Shown piece after piece: positions 27,370-36,929 of a stretch of 64,000 nt of DNA; the first letter of the stretch is position 1; the number at the start of each line of letters is the position of its first letter. A program made the translations under genes and the position numbers. Where the stretch lies: the NCBI GenBank assembly GCA_964409245.1, contig CAYPCQ010000006.1, positions 1 through 64,000 on the forward strand, given 5' to 3'. The notes under the pieces are model-generated. The model saw nothing but the letters and a program-made list of their open reading frames with translations, had not been told where the DNA came from and did no database searches. This stretch comes from CAIMWS01 sp964409245 (GTDB taxonomy: Bacteria; Verrucomicrobiota; Verrucomicrobiia; Limisphaerales; UBA1319).

Positions 27370-29925
27370 ATGTTTTCGTTTTCAGTCCGTGAATTTTCCC
27401 TGCCGGGCGCGGGCGGGCGGGCGCGATGGCAGACCGCCGCGGGCGTGGCGGGCCTCGCCTGGGCGGGATTCTGCGCCGCGGCCGGCGCCTTGACACCCGC
27501 GCAGCGGGCGCAGCTTCCCGCCCCGGCGGCGCAGCCGGTGCAGTTCGCCCGCGACATCAAGCCGATCCTGGAAGCGGCCTGCAGCAAGTGCCACGGCGGT
27601 GGCCGGGCCCAGGGGGGCTTCCGGCTGGACACCCGGGAGACCACGATTAAAGGCGGCAAAACCGGCCCCGCCGCGGTGCCCGGGAACAGCGCGGAAAGCT
27701 ACCTGGTGGAGCTGGTTTCCGGGCTGAATCCGGACGCGGTGATGCCCCGGAAAGGGACGCGGCTCAAACCCGCCGAAGTCGGCCTGCTGCGGGCCTGGAT
27801 CGACCAGGGCCTGCCCTGGGACCAGGCGGCCTCCCTCGGCCGCAAGCCGGCCCGCAATTTGCGCCCCCACCAGCCCCCGCTTCCCGATCCCCTCCCGGGC
27901 GCGGTTTCAGCCCACCCGGTGGATCTGTTCGTGGACCGCTACCTGGCGGACCGCGGCCTCCAGCCCGGCCCGCAGGTGCCGGATGGCCGGTTCGCCCGCC
28001 GGGCCTGGCTCGATGTGCTTGGCCTTCTGCCCCCGCCGGCCGAGCTGGCGGCTTTTGAGGCGGACCCGGAGGCTGGCAAACGCGAGCGGCTCGTGCGCAG
28101 CCTGCTCAACCGCCGCCAGCGCTATGCCGAGCACTGGCTGAGTTTTTGGAATGACGCGCTCCGGAACGATTACCAGGGCCCCGGCTACATTGACGGCGGG
28201 CGCACCCAGATCACCCCCTGGCTGTTTGAAGCGCTGGCCTCCAACAAGCCGTACGACCAGTTCGTCCGGGAACTGGTGAACCCGGCGGCCGGGGCGGAAG
28301 GCTTCACCCGCGGCATCGTCTGGCGGGGCGTGGTCAACGCCAGCCAGACCCCCTATATGCAGGCCGCCCAGAACATCTCGCAGGTCTTCCTGGGGATCAA
28401 CCTCAAGTGCGCCTCCTGCCACGACAGCTTTGTGAGCGACTGGACCCTGGCGGATTCCTACGGCCTGGCCAGCGTTTACGCCGAGGAGCCCCTGGAGATG
28501 GTCCATTGCGACCGGCCCACCGGCCAGAAGGCGGCCTTCAAGTTCTTGTATCCCGAGCTGGGGGGGATCGATCCCGGGCTGGCGCGCCCGGAGCGGCTGC
28601 GGCGCCTGGCCGAATTGATGACCCATCCCGGCAACCACCGCCTGGCCCGCACCATGGTGAACCGCCTCTGGGCCAGGTTTTTCGGCCGGGGCCTGGTGGA
28701 GCCGGTCGATGAGATGGACAGCCCCGCCTGGCACCAGGATCTGCTGGATTGGCTGGCCGCCGACTTTGCGGGCCACGGCTACGATCTCCACCACGCCATC
28801 ACCCGCCTCCTGACCTCCCACGCCTACCAGCGGGCGGCAGTCAACCCGCCGCCGCCGGAGCAAAAGGAGTATGAATTCCACGGCCCGCTGGCCCGGCGGC
28901 TCTCCGCCGAGCAATTCCTGGACGGCCTGGCAGAGCTGGCCGGTGGCGGCAATTTCCTGCCTGCGAATGCGCGGGTGGACCTGGCGGCGGCCCCGGCGGG
29001 CGCCGGATCCCGGGCCGATGGGGCGGCGTACGCGCAGGCCCGCTGGATTGGCTTGCGGCAGGCGCCGTGGCAGGGCACCAATGGCGCCACGATTCACCTC
29101 GCCCGGAAATTGGTTTTGCCCGCCAAACCCGCGGTGGCGGTGGCGGTTTGCGCGGCCCGGGGGGATTATACCCTGCACATCAACGGCCAGGCGGCCACGC
29201 GCGGCGGCGGTGATGCGGTTGCGCCATGGGACTGCCTCCCGTTTTTGAAGGCCGGGGAAAATATCCTGGCGGTGACCGTGACGCTGAAGTCTCCGGCGTC
29301 AGCCCAGGCCCGGACCAATCCGCCCGCCTGGATCGGCTATTTTGCGATCCAGGGATCCGGCGCTGCGGATGGCTCCGAGGCTCCCCTGGAGGTGGTTTCG
29401 GACCCCGCCTGGCTGGCGGCTGGCGCGGTGGAGCAAGGCTGGGAGCAATCCGCCGCCGCGAGCGCCAGCTGGCCGGCGGCCGGCTCGCTCGCGGGCTTGG
29501 AGCCATCAGCCGGGGGGACGGACCGCGCCTTCCTGGCGGCCAGCTCCGGCGCCGCCCAGGCGGGGCATATCCGCCACGCGCTGGTGCCCGCCAGCCCCCT
29601 CCTGACGGCCCTGGGGCGGCCCAATCGGGAACAAACCGTCACCCGGCGCCTGGAAAACGCCACCACCTTGCAGGCCTTGGAATTGATCCAGGGGCCCACC
29701 CTGGCCGCCCTCCTGCGCCGCGGAGCCGGGCAGTTGCTCGCCCGGGCGCCGGCGGCGTCCCCCGGGCAAATCCAGCAGTTATTCCGCCACGCTTTGAGCC
29801 GCAACCCGGCCGGCGAGGAGCTGGCGCTGCTGCGTCAAGCCATCGGCAGCCCGCCTTCGCGTGAAGGCTGGGAGGACGGTTTGTGGGCCGTCCTGATGCT
29901 TCCTGAATTCCAATATATTTACTGA
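27370..29925 (+). CDS. Planctomycete-type cytochrome / DUF1549 / DUF1553 protein
   Basis: 851-aa exported multidomain protein. A signal-like N-terminus (about 18-40) precedes a PSCyt1 c-type haem domain with the single CSKCHG site (about residue 74) and the family-specific RLDTRETTIKGGKTGPAAVPGN. A DUF1549 domain follows (PVDLFVDRYLADRGL, RRAWLDVLGLLPPPAELAAF) and a DUF1553 domain (RLARTMVNRLWARFFGRGLV, LTSHAYQR). A beta-rich insertion of about 190 residues separates the parts of DUF1553. The downstream DUF1501 gene is the usual partner, 2 bp away. The role is unproven; such pairs are markers of PVC bacteria. Confidence 0.93.
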   Translation: MFSFSVREFSLPGAGGRARWQTAAGVAGLAWAGFCAAAGALTPAQRAQLPAPAAQPVQFARDIKPILEAACSKCHGGGRAQGGFRLDTRETTIKGGKTGPAAVPGNSAESYLVELVSGLNPDAVMPRKGTRLKPAEVGLLRAWIDQGLPWDQAASLGRKPARNLRPHQPPLPDPLPGAVSAHPVDLFVDRYLADRGLQPGPQVPDGRFARRAWLDVLGLLPPPAELAAFEADPEAGKRERLVRSLLNRRQRYAEHWLSFWNDALRNDYQGPGYIDGGRTQITPWLFEALASNKPYDQFVRELVNPAAGAEGFTRGIVWRGVVNASQTPYMQAAQNISQVFLGINLKCASCHDSFVSDWTLADSYGLASVYAEEPLEMVHCDRPTGQKAAFKFLYPELGGIDPGLARPERLRRLAELMTHPGNHRLARTMVNRLWARFFGRGLVEPVDEMDSPAWHQDLLDWLAADFAGHGYDLHHAITRLLTSHAYQRAAVNPPPPEQKEYEFHGPLARRLSAEQFLDGLAELAGGGNFLPANARVDLAAAPAGAGSRADGAAYAQARWIGLRQAPWQGTNGATIHLARKLVLPAKPAVAVAVCAARGDYTLHINGQAATRGGGDAVAPWDCLPFLKAGENILAVTVTLKSPASAQARTNPPAWIGYFAIQGSGAADGSEAPLEVVSDPAWLAAGAVEQGWEQSAAASASWPAAGSLAGLEPSAGGTDRAFLAASSGAAQAGHIRHALVPASPLLTALGRPNREQTVTRRLENATTLQALELIQGPTLAALLRRGAGQLLARAPAASPGQIQQLFRHALSRNPAGEELALLRQAIGSPPSREGWEDGLWAVLMLPEFQYIY

Positions 29926-29927
29926 TC

Positions 29928-31379
29928 ATGAGCACCCCGTTCTTGAATGCGCCTTGCGGGCGCACCGGTTCACGGCGCGACTTTTTGCGTGCCGCCAGCG
30001 CCGCCACATTGTCCGCCCTGGCCGCCGGCTTCCCCCGCGCGGTGGCCGCCGCGGAGGCGGCCCAGGAAAAACCGCCCGCCACCGCTGACACCGTCATTGT
30101 GCTCTGGATGGCCGGCGGCATGGCCCACACCGAAACTTTCGATCCCAAGCGCTACGTGCCTTACGAAAAAGGGCTCGATCCCAGCCGCGTGCTCAGCACT
30201 TTCCCCGCCATCGACACCGCGGTGGACCGGATCCAGTTTTCCGCCGGCCTGGAAAACCTGGCCCGGGTCATGGATCGCGGCACGCTCCTCCGCGGCTATA
30301 CGGCGGGCGACCTGGGCTTCATCCTGCACTCCCGCCACCAGTACCACTGGCACACAGGCTATGCCCCGCCGCTGACGGTGGCGGCCCCGCACCTGGGCTC
30401 CGTCATCGCCCGCACGCTGGGCCCCGTCAACCCGGCGGTTCCCGCTTTCATCGACATCGGCCAGCGGTTCGACCTGGGCGAGGGGGAGGAGCTCAAGGCC
30501 TTCCACACCGCCGGTTTCCTGGGCAGCGAGCATGGGCCGTTTCTCATCGCCAATCCGGAACAGGCCCTGGAGAGCGTGCGGCCACCCCCGGGCATGAGCC
30601 CGGAACGGTTCCAGAACCGGGACCGGTTTTACCGCTCGCTGGTGGCCAAAAGCCCGGTGGGGATGGCGGGCAGCGATTACCAGAAGGAGTCGCTCCTGCG
30701 CGCCTTGGAAAACGGCCACCGGCTGCTGAACTCGCCGGCCGCCAGGGCCTTCGACCTATCGCTGGAGCCCAAACCCGTTTACGACCGCTACCATACCGGG
30801 CGGTTCGGCCTGGGCTGTCTCCTGGCCCGGCGGTTGACGGAGGTGGGCGCGCGGTTCATCGAGGTCACCTCGGAATACATCCCGTTCATGAATTGGGATA
30901 CCCACGAGAACGGCCATGCCCGGCTGGTGGAGATGAAAAAGCAGATCGATGCCCCCATCGCCCAGCTAGTCCTGGACCTGGAGGAGCGCGGCCTGCTCCA
31001 CCGCACCCTCATCGTCCTGGCCAGCGAGTTCAGCCGCGACATGATGGTGGAAGGCAAGCCGGACAAGAAGGTCAAGGACCAGGTCGCCCTGCCGGACTCC
31101 ATCCAGGAGCCCAAGCACTACGGCATGCACCGCCATTTCACCGATGCCGGATCGGTCCTGATGTTCGGCGGCGGCCTGAAAAAAGGCCATCTCCACGGCC
31201 GGACCAGCGATGAGCGCCCCTGCAAAACCATCGCGCAGCGGGTGGGCATCGAGGATCTGCACGCCACGATCTACCGCGCCCTTGGCATTTCCCCCAAGCT
31301 GGCTTACGAGATTGAAAAACGCCCGTTCTACGTCACGCGGGACGGCTTGGGCAAACCGGTGGCCGAACTTTTTGCCTGA
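29928..31379 (+). CDS. DUF1501 protein (Tat-exported, sulfatase-like fold)
   Basis: 483-aa DUF1501 protein, partner of the cytochrome-domain protein just upstream. The N-terminus has a twin-arginine-like motif (SRRDFLRAASAATLSALAAG). The domain carries VIVLWMAGGMAHTETFDPK, RHQYHWHTGYAPPL, the central GARFIEVTSEYIPFMNWDTHE and the C-terminal VLASEFSRD. The fold is related to alkaline phosphatase and sulfatases, but there is no formylglycine motif. Function is unknown; the strict pairing with DUF1549/DUF1553 proteins suggests a joint periplasmic process, perhaps involving the haem. Confidence 0.93.
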   Translation: MSTPFLNAPCGRTGSRRDFLRAASAATLSALAAGFPRAVAAAEAAQEKPPATADTVIVLWMAGGMAHTETFDPKRYVPYEKGLDPSRVLSTFPAIDTAVDRIQFSAGLENLARVMDRGTLLRGYTAGDLGFILHSRHQYHWHTGYAPPLTVAAPHLGSVIARTLGPVNPAVPAFIDIGQRFDLGEGEELKAFHTAGFLGSEHGPFLIANPEQALESVRPPPGMSPERFQNRDRFYRSLVAKSPVGMAGSDYQKESLLRALENGHRLLNSPAARAFDLSLEPKPVYDRYHTGRFGLGCLLARRLTEVGARFIEVTSEYIPFMNWDTHENGHARLVEMKKQIDAPIAQLVLDLEERGLLHRTLIVLASEFSRDMMVEGKPDKKVKDQVALPDSIQEPKHYGMHRHFTDAGSVLMFGGGLKKGHLHGRTSDERPCKTIAQRVGIEDLHATIYRALGISPKLAYEIEKRPFYVTRDGLGKPVAELFA

Positions 31380-31452
31380 GCCGCGCGCCCGGCTTGCCGA
31401 AGGCCTGCAGGAGGGCTTGCCGTGAGCGCTGAACGCCTTTATTTTCTGGCGC

Positions 31453-32568
31453 ATGGTCAACGTGTTTTTGGACAACTTCAGCGCCCTCCTGTGGCGCCTG
31501 TATGAATTGCCCACCCCGGCCCTGCTGCTGGGGCTGGCGGTGGCGGCCGGCCTCGCGGTGCTGGTGGCCCGCCGCCTTTCCCGGCGCTGGGCCTGGCTCG
31601 CCTTCGGCAAACGGCCTGCCTGGGCCGCAGCCAGCTTTTTGCTCCTCGCCTTCCTGATCATCCTGGACCAGAAGTTCACGCGCATGGCCCTGGAATACGA
31701 ACTGCTGAGCGACCGCTACTATGCCGCCCTGCTCCAGGCCGGCGGCCGCTCCGGCCAGCCCGCCAATCCCGCCTGGGCGCCGCAGCTCCAGCGGCTGGGG
31801 GAGACTTCCGGCGCTGGTTTTGAAATCACCTCCTTGCCGTTGAACAGCGCCGCGGACCTGGTCCTCATGCGCCGGGCCGAGCCGCCCGTTTCCCTCTGCC
31901 TGGCCCTGGTGGATCTATCCCGGACGAACCTGGAAGTGGTGTTGACCCCGGACATCTCCGGGAAAAGCCTCACCTCCCGGTTTGCGAAGGAAAACCATTG
32001 CTTCGTGGCCATCAACGGGGAGGCCGGCGTGGCTCCGGGCCGCCGGGCCCCGCTGGGCGAATGGTCCGGCAGCTATATTGTCAAGGGCCGGCCGTTGCTG
32101 CCGCCGGATCCCCGTTTCAAACGCCCCTGGCTGGCTTTTACGCCCGCCAGCCAGGCCGCCTATTTCCCGGCGGAACCCGCCAGCGCCGCGGTCACCCCGG
32201 AACAATTCAACGCCATCTGGGGCCGCTGGGATATTTTGCTCAACGGCGTGGTCCAGCCCCTGGACCGGGGCAGCCACAGCCGGCCCCAGCCGCGGACGAT
32301 CATGGGTGTCAACCGGGCGGGCAACATCCTTTATTTGATGGTGGTGGATGGCCGGCAGCGGTTCTACAGCCACGGCTTGAGCCTCCGCGAAGGCGCCGAA
32401 ATCCTCCGCCAGCTGGGCGCCGCCAACGCCATGGCCTGTGACGAGGGGGGATCCTCCTGCATGTATCTCGAAAAATTCGGGCTCTTCAACCGCCCCGCCG
32501 ATGGCCGGGAACGGCCCACTTACACTCACTTCGGCCTGCGGCTGAATCCTGGCCAGGCTGGGGAGTGA
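31453..32568 (+). CDS. Membrane-anchored phosphodiester glycosidase family protein (NAGPA/DUF2233)
   Basis: 371 aa. Two hydrophobic segments (about 20-42 and 57-72) anchor the protein. The C-terminal NAGPA-type domain shows HCFVAINGEAGV, GVNRAGNILYLMVVDGRQRFYSHG and AMACDEGGSSCMYLE, the last being the conserved GGSS block. The family includes human N-acetylglucosamine-1-phosphodiester alpha-N-acetylglucosaminidase and bacterial cell-wall or exopolysaccharide proteins. Substrate here is unknown. It begins 73 bp after the DUF1501 gene and may be read through with it. Confidence 0.85.
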   Translation: MVNVFLDNFSALLWRLYELPTPALLLGLAVAAGLAVLVARRLSRRWAWLAFGKRPAWAAASFLLLAFLIILDQKFTRMALEYELLSDRYYAALLQAGGRSGQPANPAWAPQLQRLGETSGAGFEITSLPLNSAADLVLMRRAEPPVSLCLALVDLSRTNLEVVLTPDISGKSLTSRFAKENHCFVAINGEAGVAPGRRAPLGEWSGSYIVKGRPLLPPDPRFKRPWLAFTPASQAAYFPAEPASAAVTPEQFNAIWGRWDILLNGVVQPLDRGSHSRPQPRTIMGVNRAGNILYLMVVDGRQRFYSHGLSLREGAEILRQLGAANAMACDEGGSSCMYLEKFGLFNRPADGRERPTYTHFGLRLNPGQAGE

Positions 32569-32845
32569 TGCCGGGCTGGCTAGTGGCAGCCTGATCGGGC
32601 GGGGCGCTGGTTTTTCCGAAAAATCCACCGGCCTGCTGGCAGGCGGACCAAACCGTTGCTGGATCCGGGAAAATACCTGGGGAGGGTTTCCTGCGGTCTC
32701 GCTTGCTGATTTGCAGCAACTTATAGCTTTGGATGCCGTTCGCTTCCGGGTGGGCACCGGTTTGCCGGGCATTTTGTGCTTGAAAGTAACCGTGGTTTTG
32801 ATGTAAAAAAACGCCAGTTGAGCCACTACACCACAATGCTGAAGC

Positions 32846-34189
32846 ATGAAAACCCAAGCACCTCTCCTTCTGTTGTTGTCCCTCGCCTTGGCCCCTGGCC
32901 TGCTGGCGGCTGAAATCCCCGATCCGGCCACTATTCCGGCGGCAAACCAGGCGCCACCAGCAGGATCCTACTTGCCGATCCGGCAGGAGCGGCTGGGGTC
33001 CGCCTTCGCCTACCAGGGGCGTTTGAAAAGCGGGGCCGCCGATGCCAATGGCCGTTTTGATTTTGTGTTCGCGGTGTTTGCCGCTCCCACCGGCGGCGTG
33101 GCCCTGCAAACCAACCGGTTGGCGGGGGTGCCTGTGGCGGAGGGGATTTTCTCCGTGGAATTGGACTTTGGGGATGGTATTTTCGGCGGCTACGAACGAT
33201 GGCTCGAAATCAGTGTCCGCCGCTATAGCAGCAGCGGCATTTACACCGAGCTTTTTTCCGCTTTGTCGCCCCGCCAGCGAATCCAGCCGGTTCCCTATGC
33301 GCTCTATGCCCCGCTGGCTGGCAGCCTGCCGGAGTCGGTCACACAGAGCTTTGTCCCCAAGGCCGGGGATAGCACCCTGAGCGGGTCGCTCGTGGTCAAC
33401 AGCCTGGTGGACCGGGAATTGGCGATCAAAGGCTTCACTACGGGGCAGGATGCCGCCGCCCTGGTGGGGGTGGCCAATAATGGCAGCCAGGCGATGGGGA
33501 TCATGGGCCGGAGCACGTCCGGATACGCGGGTTGGTTCGATGGGCGCGTGTTTATTAATGACGAATCAGGTTTGGATTCTCCGCACCTGGCGATTTTTGA
33601 GACCAAAACCAATAATTTTGCGCGGCTGGAATTACATTCCATAGGCAAGGCCTTTTGGCATATCGCAGCGGGTGGGGACCACAACTTCCTGAATTTTTAC
33701 AACAGCAGCCGGGGGGATGTCATGTCCCTCAGCGAGCAGGGTGAACTCACGGTAAAGGTGCTGACCATCACCGGCGGAGCGGACTTGGTGGAGCCTTTTC
33801 CCACGAGCGGGGCGGAGGTTGCCAAAGGATCGGTGATGATCATCGACGAGGCTAATCCCGGAAAACTGAAAATCAGCGACCGGGCTTATGACACCCGCGT
33901 GGCAGGCATTGTCAGCGGGGCCAATGGTGTGAATCCTGGGATTTCGATGCGCCAGCAGGGGCTGGTGGACGGCAGCCAGCCGGTGGCCCTGAGCGGGCGG
34001 GTTTATGTGCTGGCTGATGCCCAAAACGGGCCCATTAAACCAGGGGATTTGTTGACTACCTCGGCGGTCCCCGGCCACGCGATGAAAGTCACCGACCACC
34101 CGCGCGCGCAGGGGGCCATCCTGGGCAAGGCGATGGCTCATCTCGCCCAGGGGCGCGGCTTGCTGCTGGTGCTGGTGACCTTGCAGTAG
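32846..34189 (+). CDS. Secreted protein with tail-fibre-like C-terminus
   Basis: 447-aa exported protein with a Sec signal (MKTQAPLLLLLSLALAPGLLAA). The N-terminal half begins FAYQGRLKSGAADANGRFDF and resembles the repeated start of many PVC extracellular proteins. The middle has FVPKAGDSTLSGSLVVNSL and GWFDGRVFINDESGL, reminiscent of phage tail-fibre-type beta modules. The last 150 residues contain TITGGADLVEPF, GRVYVLADAQNGPIKPGDLLT and GKAMAHLAQGRGLLLVLV, a conserved C-terminal block of unknown function. No enzyme motif. Likely surface or matrix component; distinct from neighbouring genes. Confidence 0.75.
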   Translation: MKTQAPLLLLLSLALAPGLLAAEIPDPATIPAANQAPPAGSYLPIRQERLGSAFAYQGRLKSGAADANGRFDFVFAVFAAPTGGVALQTNRLAGVPVAEGIFSVELDFGDGIFGGYERWLEISVRRYSSSGIYTELFSALSPRQRIQPVPYALYAPLAGSLPESVTQSFVPKAGDSTLSGSLVVNSLVDRELAIKGFTTGQDAAALVGVANNGSQAMGIMGRSTSGYAGWFDGRVFINDESGLDSPHLAIFETKTNNFARLELHSIGKAFWHIAAGGDHNFLNFYNSSRGDVMSLSEQGELTVKVLTITGGADLVEPFPTSGAEVAKGSVMIIDEANPGKLKISDRAYDTRVAGIVSGANGVNPGISMRQQGLVDGSQPVALSGRVYVLADAQNGPIKPGDLLTTSAVPGHAMKVTDHPRAQGAILGKAMAHLAQGRGLLLVLVTLQ

Positions 34190-34271
34190 CGGCTGGCCAT
34201 GGCCCGCTCCCGCCACCCCTTGATGGGCTGCGAAACGGGCTGCAAACGTAAATTCCTGACGTTTTGAAATT

Positions 34272-34733
34272 ATGAATTGGCGATCGATCCTGGCCGGGCT
34301 GCTCCTCTGCGGGGGGTGGCCTTTTAACACCAATGCCCTGGCTCAAACATATCATCTGGAGTGGTTTGCTTTGAGCCCGGGTTACAGCCAGAGCACCAGT
34401 GCGGTGTATTCTGTCACCGGCTCCATCAGCCGGGCCGGCTCCGGGAATTCCAGTGGTGGAGCTTACTCTTTGGCGGGCGGTGACCTGGCTTTGCTGGAGG
34501 TGATCCAAACCGGGGGGGCAGTCCAGCTGACGGCGATCAGAAGTCCTGGACAAGTGCGCCTGGCCTGGCCGTTGTCCGCCAATGATTGGGCTTTGGAGGA
34601 GGCCGGCTCGTTGAGCGCGGGCGGCCTGGTTTGGGCACGCCTTCCCGCCGCCTTGTTCCAAACCAATACGGCGGAAATATTTATTGATATCAAGATCAGC
34701 CAGGGAACCCGGTTTTACCGGCTGGCCCGGTAA
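34272..34733 (+). CDS. Small secreted protein of a Verrucomicrobia-type repeat family
   Basis: 153 aa with a signal peptide (MNWRSILAGLLLCGGWPFNTNALAQ). The mature part starts HLEWFALSPGYSQSTSAVYSVTGSI and SGGAYSLAGGDLALLE, a pattern common in short secreted proteins of this phylum, and ends in a beta-type tail like those that carry PEP-CTERM-adjacent domains. No catalytic residues. Ends 16 bp before the start of the metalloprotease gene, so the two are probably co-expressed. Confidence 0.7.
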   Translation: MNWRSILAGLLLCGGWPFNTNALAQTYHLEWFALSPGYSQSTSAVYSVTGSISRAGSGNSSGGAYSLAGGDLALLEVIQTGGAVQLTAIRSPGQVRLAWPLSANDWALEEAGSLSAGGLVWARLPAALFQTNTAEIFIDIKISQGTRFYRLAR

Positions 34734-34749
34734 ACTGAAGGAGGATGCC

Positions 34750-36651
34750 ATGGGCATACTGAAAACCATGAATGCGTTAGTTTCCGTTGCGGCCAGGACC
34801 AGGTGGCCAGCCGCCTTGATCAGCTCCCTGCTGCTCTTTTGGGGGAGTTCCAGCCGGGGCGCCACCCTGGCGGATTTCGGCTTTGAGCACCTGCGGACCG
34901 TTCAATCCCTGCAAAGCCAGCGGCGCCTGCTGGTGATATTAGCTCAATTCCCGGACGGCCAGCTGAAGACCAATCAGTCCTGGTTCGACAGTTGGGTATT
35001 TGGCCCGGGCCCGGATGGCCGCAGCATCAACGGGTATTTCCGGGAGAATTCCAATAACCGGTTCTCCTGGTCCCGGGGCGGCACCATCCAAATCACTGTG
35101 CCAGCTGCGGACCGCTTCACGAATATCTACTCCCGGGTCAAGGAGGATGGCGCACTCGCCGATCTGCTCTACACCTCCAATATCGTCCAGCGCGCCATGG
35201 CCTCCAGCCTGTTCGATTTCGCCGCTTGCGATGCTGATACCAACCAAGTCATCACGCCATCGGAATTGACCATCCTGGTCATTGGCAACGATGGGGGCGG
35301 GGCCACGCGGTACACTGGTGAAGTTCGCCCCCCTGGATCCGCCTGTGCGTGGAATGGGGTGGTGGCCTTGCAGGATCATCATGGGGAGTTCCTGACCGCC
35401 TGCCACGAACTGGCCCACCAGCTGGGCACCCTGGATCTGTATGGCGATGAATGCCACAACGCCAGCCGCACCTTGATGGATTGCACCATCACCTACGTTC
35501 CCGATGATCCGCGCACCTACCATCTGGACCCCTGGCATAAGCTGCAGTTTGGATGGTCCACCCCCCGCATCCGATCGCTGGCGGGAGGCGGCGTGGAAAA
35601 TATCCCGGCGGCGCAGGCGATGGATGCCAGCGCCCCCCTGCTGCTTTACCATCCGGCCCGGGGGACGCAGGAATTTTACCTCCTGGAGTACCGCACCCCC
35701 AGCACTCCCGCAGGCGGCGGCTACGACGCCAATACCACGGATGCCGGCCTGGTCATCTGGCACGTGCTGCAAAACGAGAAAAAGGAACCGGAATGGCTGG
35801 CCGATGCGGCCCTGCCCGCTCATGCCCAGAGCCAGTGGTGGTATTGTGACCGATGCAAAGGCCTGCATTTCATGGGGCATCAGGATTCTCCCGGCGCCTG
35901 CCCGGCCGGGGGGCATCACAACACGTTGAGCCCGGGCGTCAGCGATTACCGGTTGCGCTTGAATGATGCCCAGGCGCCCGGGCAAAAGGGGTGGAAATGG
36001 TGCCGGAATTGCCAGGGGCTGTTTTTCGGAGTTAACCAAAGCTCCAGCCGTTGCCCGGCGGGGGTGGCTCATGAGGGTTCGCAGAGTGGCGATTACACCC
36101 TGAACAACGGCCCGCGGGCCGCTTATGAGGATGATAACTGGCGCTGGTGCCACAAGTGCCAGGGGCTGTTTTTTGGCGGCGCCACCAAGACTCCCAGCAA
36201 ATGCCCTGCTGGCAACGCGCATGAAGGCGCCGGCAGCGGCACCTATGCCCTGCCGTTTCGCATGATCCATTATGCGCTGGCGGTGGAGGGGGCGCCGGAT
36301 TTGATTTACGCCGGCATCGTCCCGTGGGTGGGCGAAAACAGCACCCCCCTTCTGCGCTGGTGGGATGGGACATCGGCCGGCGCCCGCTTCTTTGTCCGCC
36401 CGTTTGGGGCCGGCGCCGGCAGCCTCACCGTGGAGTGGGGCCAGCAGGATTGCTGGGTGGATTTCAACCTTCCCAGCGGCCCCGAATACGGGACTTTTGC
36501 CCAGCCTTTCAATACCCTGGCCGAAGGCATTAACGGGGTGTTCAGGGGGGGCAACTTGTTCATCAAAGCCGGCCAGCGCAAGGAAACCACCACCATCAGC
36601 AAGCCCATGCGGATACAATCCTACCAAGGCGCCGCCACCCTGGGGCGTTGA
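34750..36651 (+). CDS. M6-like metalloprotease with three zinc-ribbon-like repeats
   Basis: 633 aa from the ATG at 34750 (MGILKTMNALVS), with a signal-like segment around residues 20-38. The catalytic part resembles the M6 (immune-inhibitor-A type) metalloproteases: LVILAQFPDGQ, GYFRENSNNRFSW and the zinc motif CHELAHQLGTLDLYG (HExxH). From about residue 355 three repeats follow, each with WxWCxxCxGLFFG...CPAG.H: SQWWYCDRCKGLHFMG, GWKWCRNCQGLFFG and NWRWCHKCQGLFFG. The paired cysteines look like a metal- or disulfide-stabilised ribbon. A beta-rich tail ends the protein. Probably extracellular; repeats may bind a surface or ligand. Confidence 0.82.
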   Translation: MGILKTMNALVSVAARTRWPAALISSLLLFWGSSSRGATLADFGFEHLRTVQSLQSQRRLLVILAQFPDGQLKTNQSWFDSWVFGPGPDGRSINGYFRENSNNRFSWSRGGTIQITVPAADRFTNIYSRVKEDGALADLLYTSNIVQRAMASSLFDFAACDADTNQVITPSELTILVIGNDGGGATRYTGEVRPPGSACAWNGVVALQDHHGEFLTACHELAHQLGTLDLYGDECHNASRTLMDCTITYVPDDPRTYHLDPWHKLQFGWSTPRIRSLAGGGVENIPAAQAMDASAPLLLYHPARGTQEFYLLEYRTPSTPAGGGYDANTTDAGLVIWHVLQNEKKEPEWLADAALPAHAQSQWWYCDRCKGLHFMGHQDSPGACPAGGHHNTLSPGVSDYRLRLNDAQAPGQKGWKWCRNCQGLFFGVNQSSSRCPAGVAHEGSQSGDYTLNNGPRAAYEDDNWRWCHKCQGLFFGGATKTPSKCPAGNAHEGAGSGTYALPFRMIHYALAVEGAPDLIYAGIVPWVGENSTPLLRWWDGTSAGARFFVRPFGAGAGSLTVEWGQQDCWVDFNLPSGPEYGTFAQPFNTLAEGINGVFRGGNLFIKAGQRKETTTISKPMRIQSYQGAATLGR

Positions 36652-36929
36652 AAATTCCGCTCCCTTGGCTGGTAGCTACTGATCTTTCCAAGCCGGTGAT
36701 CCGGGCTTCACCCCCTGGCCAGGGTGGCACCGGGCTGCTTTAGCCGTGTGGGGAGGAATATGATTGCGCAAAAAGAACAAGGCCGCATGGTTTTAATTGC
36801 ATGTACCTCCGATTTGTGTTTTTTTACTGGAACTAACTTTTGCTGGCAGCCGGCGCCGGTTGAGCCGGTGGGCAATCCGGGACGGCGCGTGGGCGCGCCG
36901 GGCCAGTGGGAAGTGAACCTGACCAACTT
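36652..36929. other. Intergenic region upstream of the methyltransferase
   Basis: About 280 bp. I see no gene, no intrinsic terminator with a T-run after the protease gene, and no riboswitch consensus that I recognise. Confidence 0.5.
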
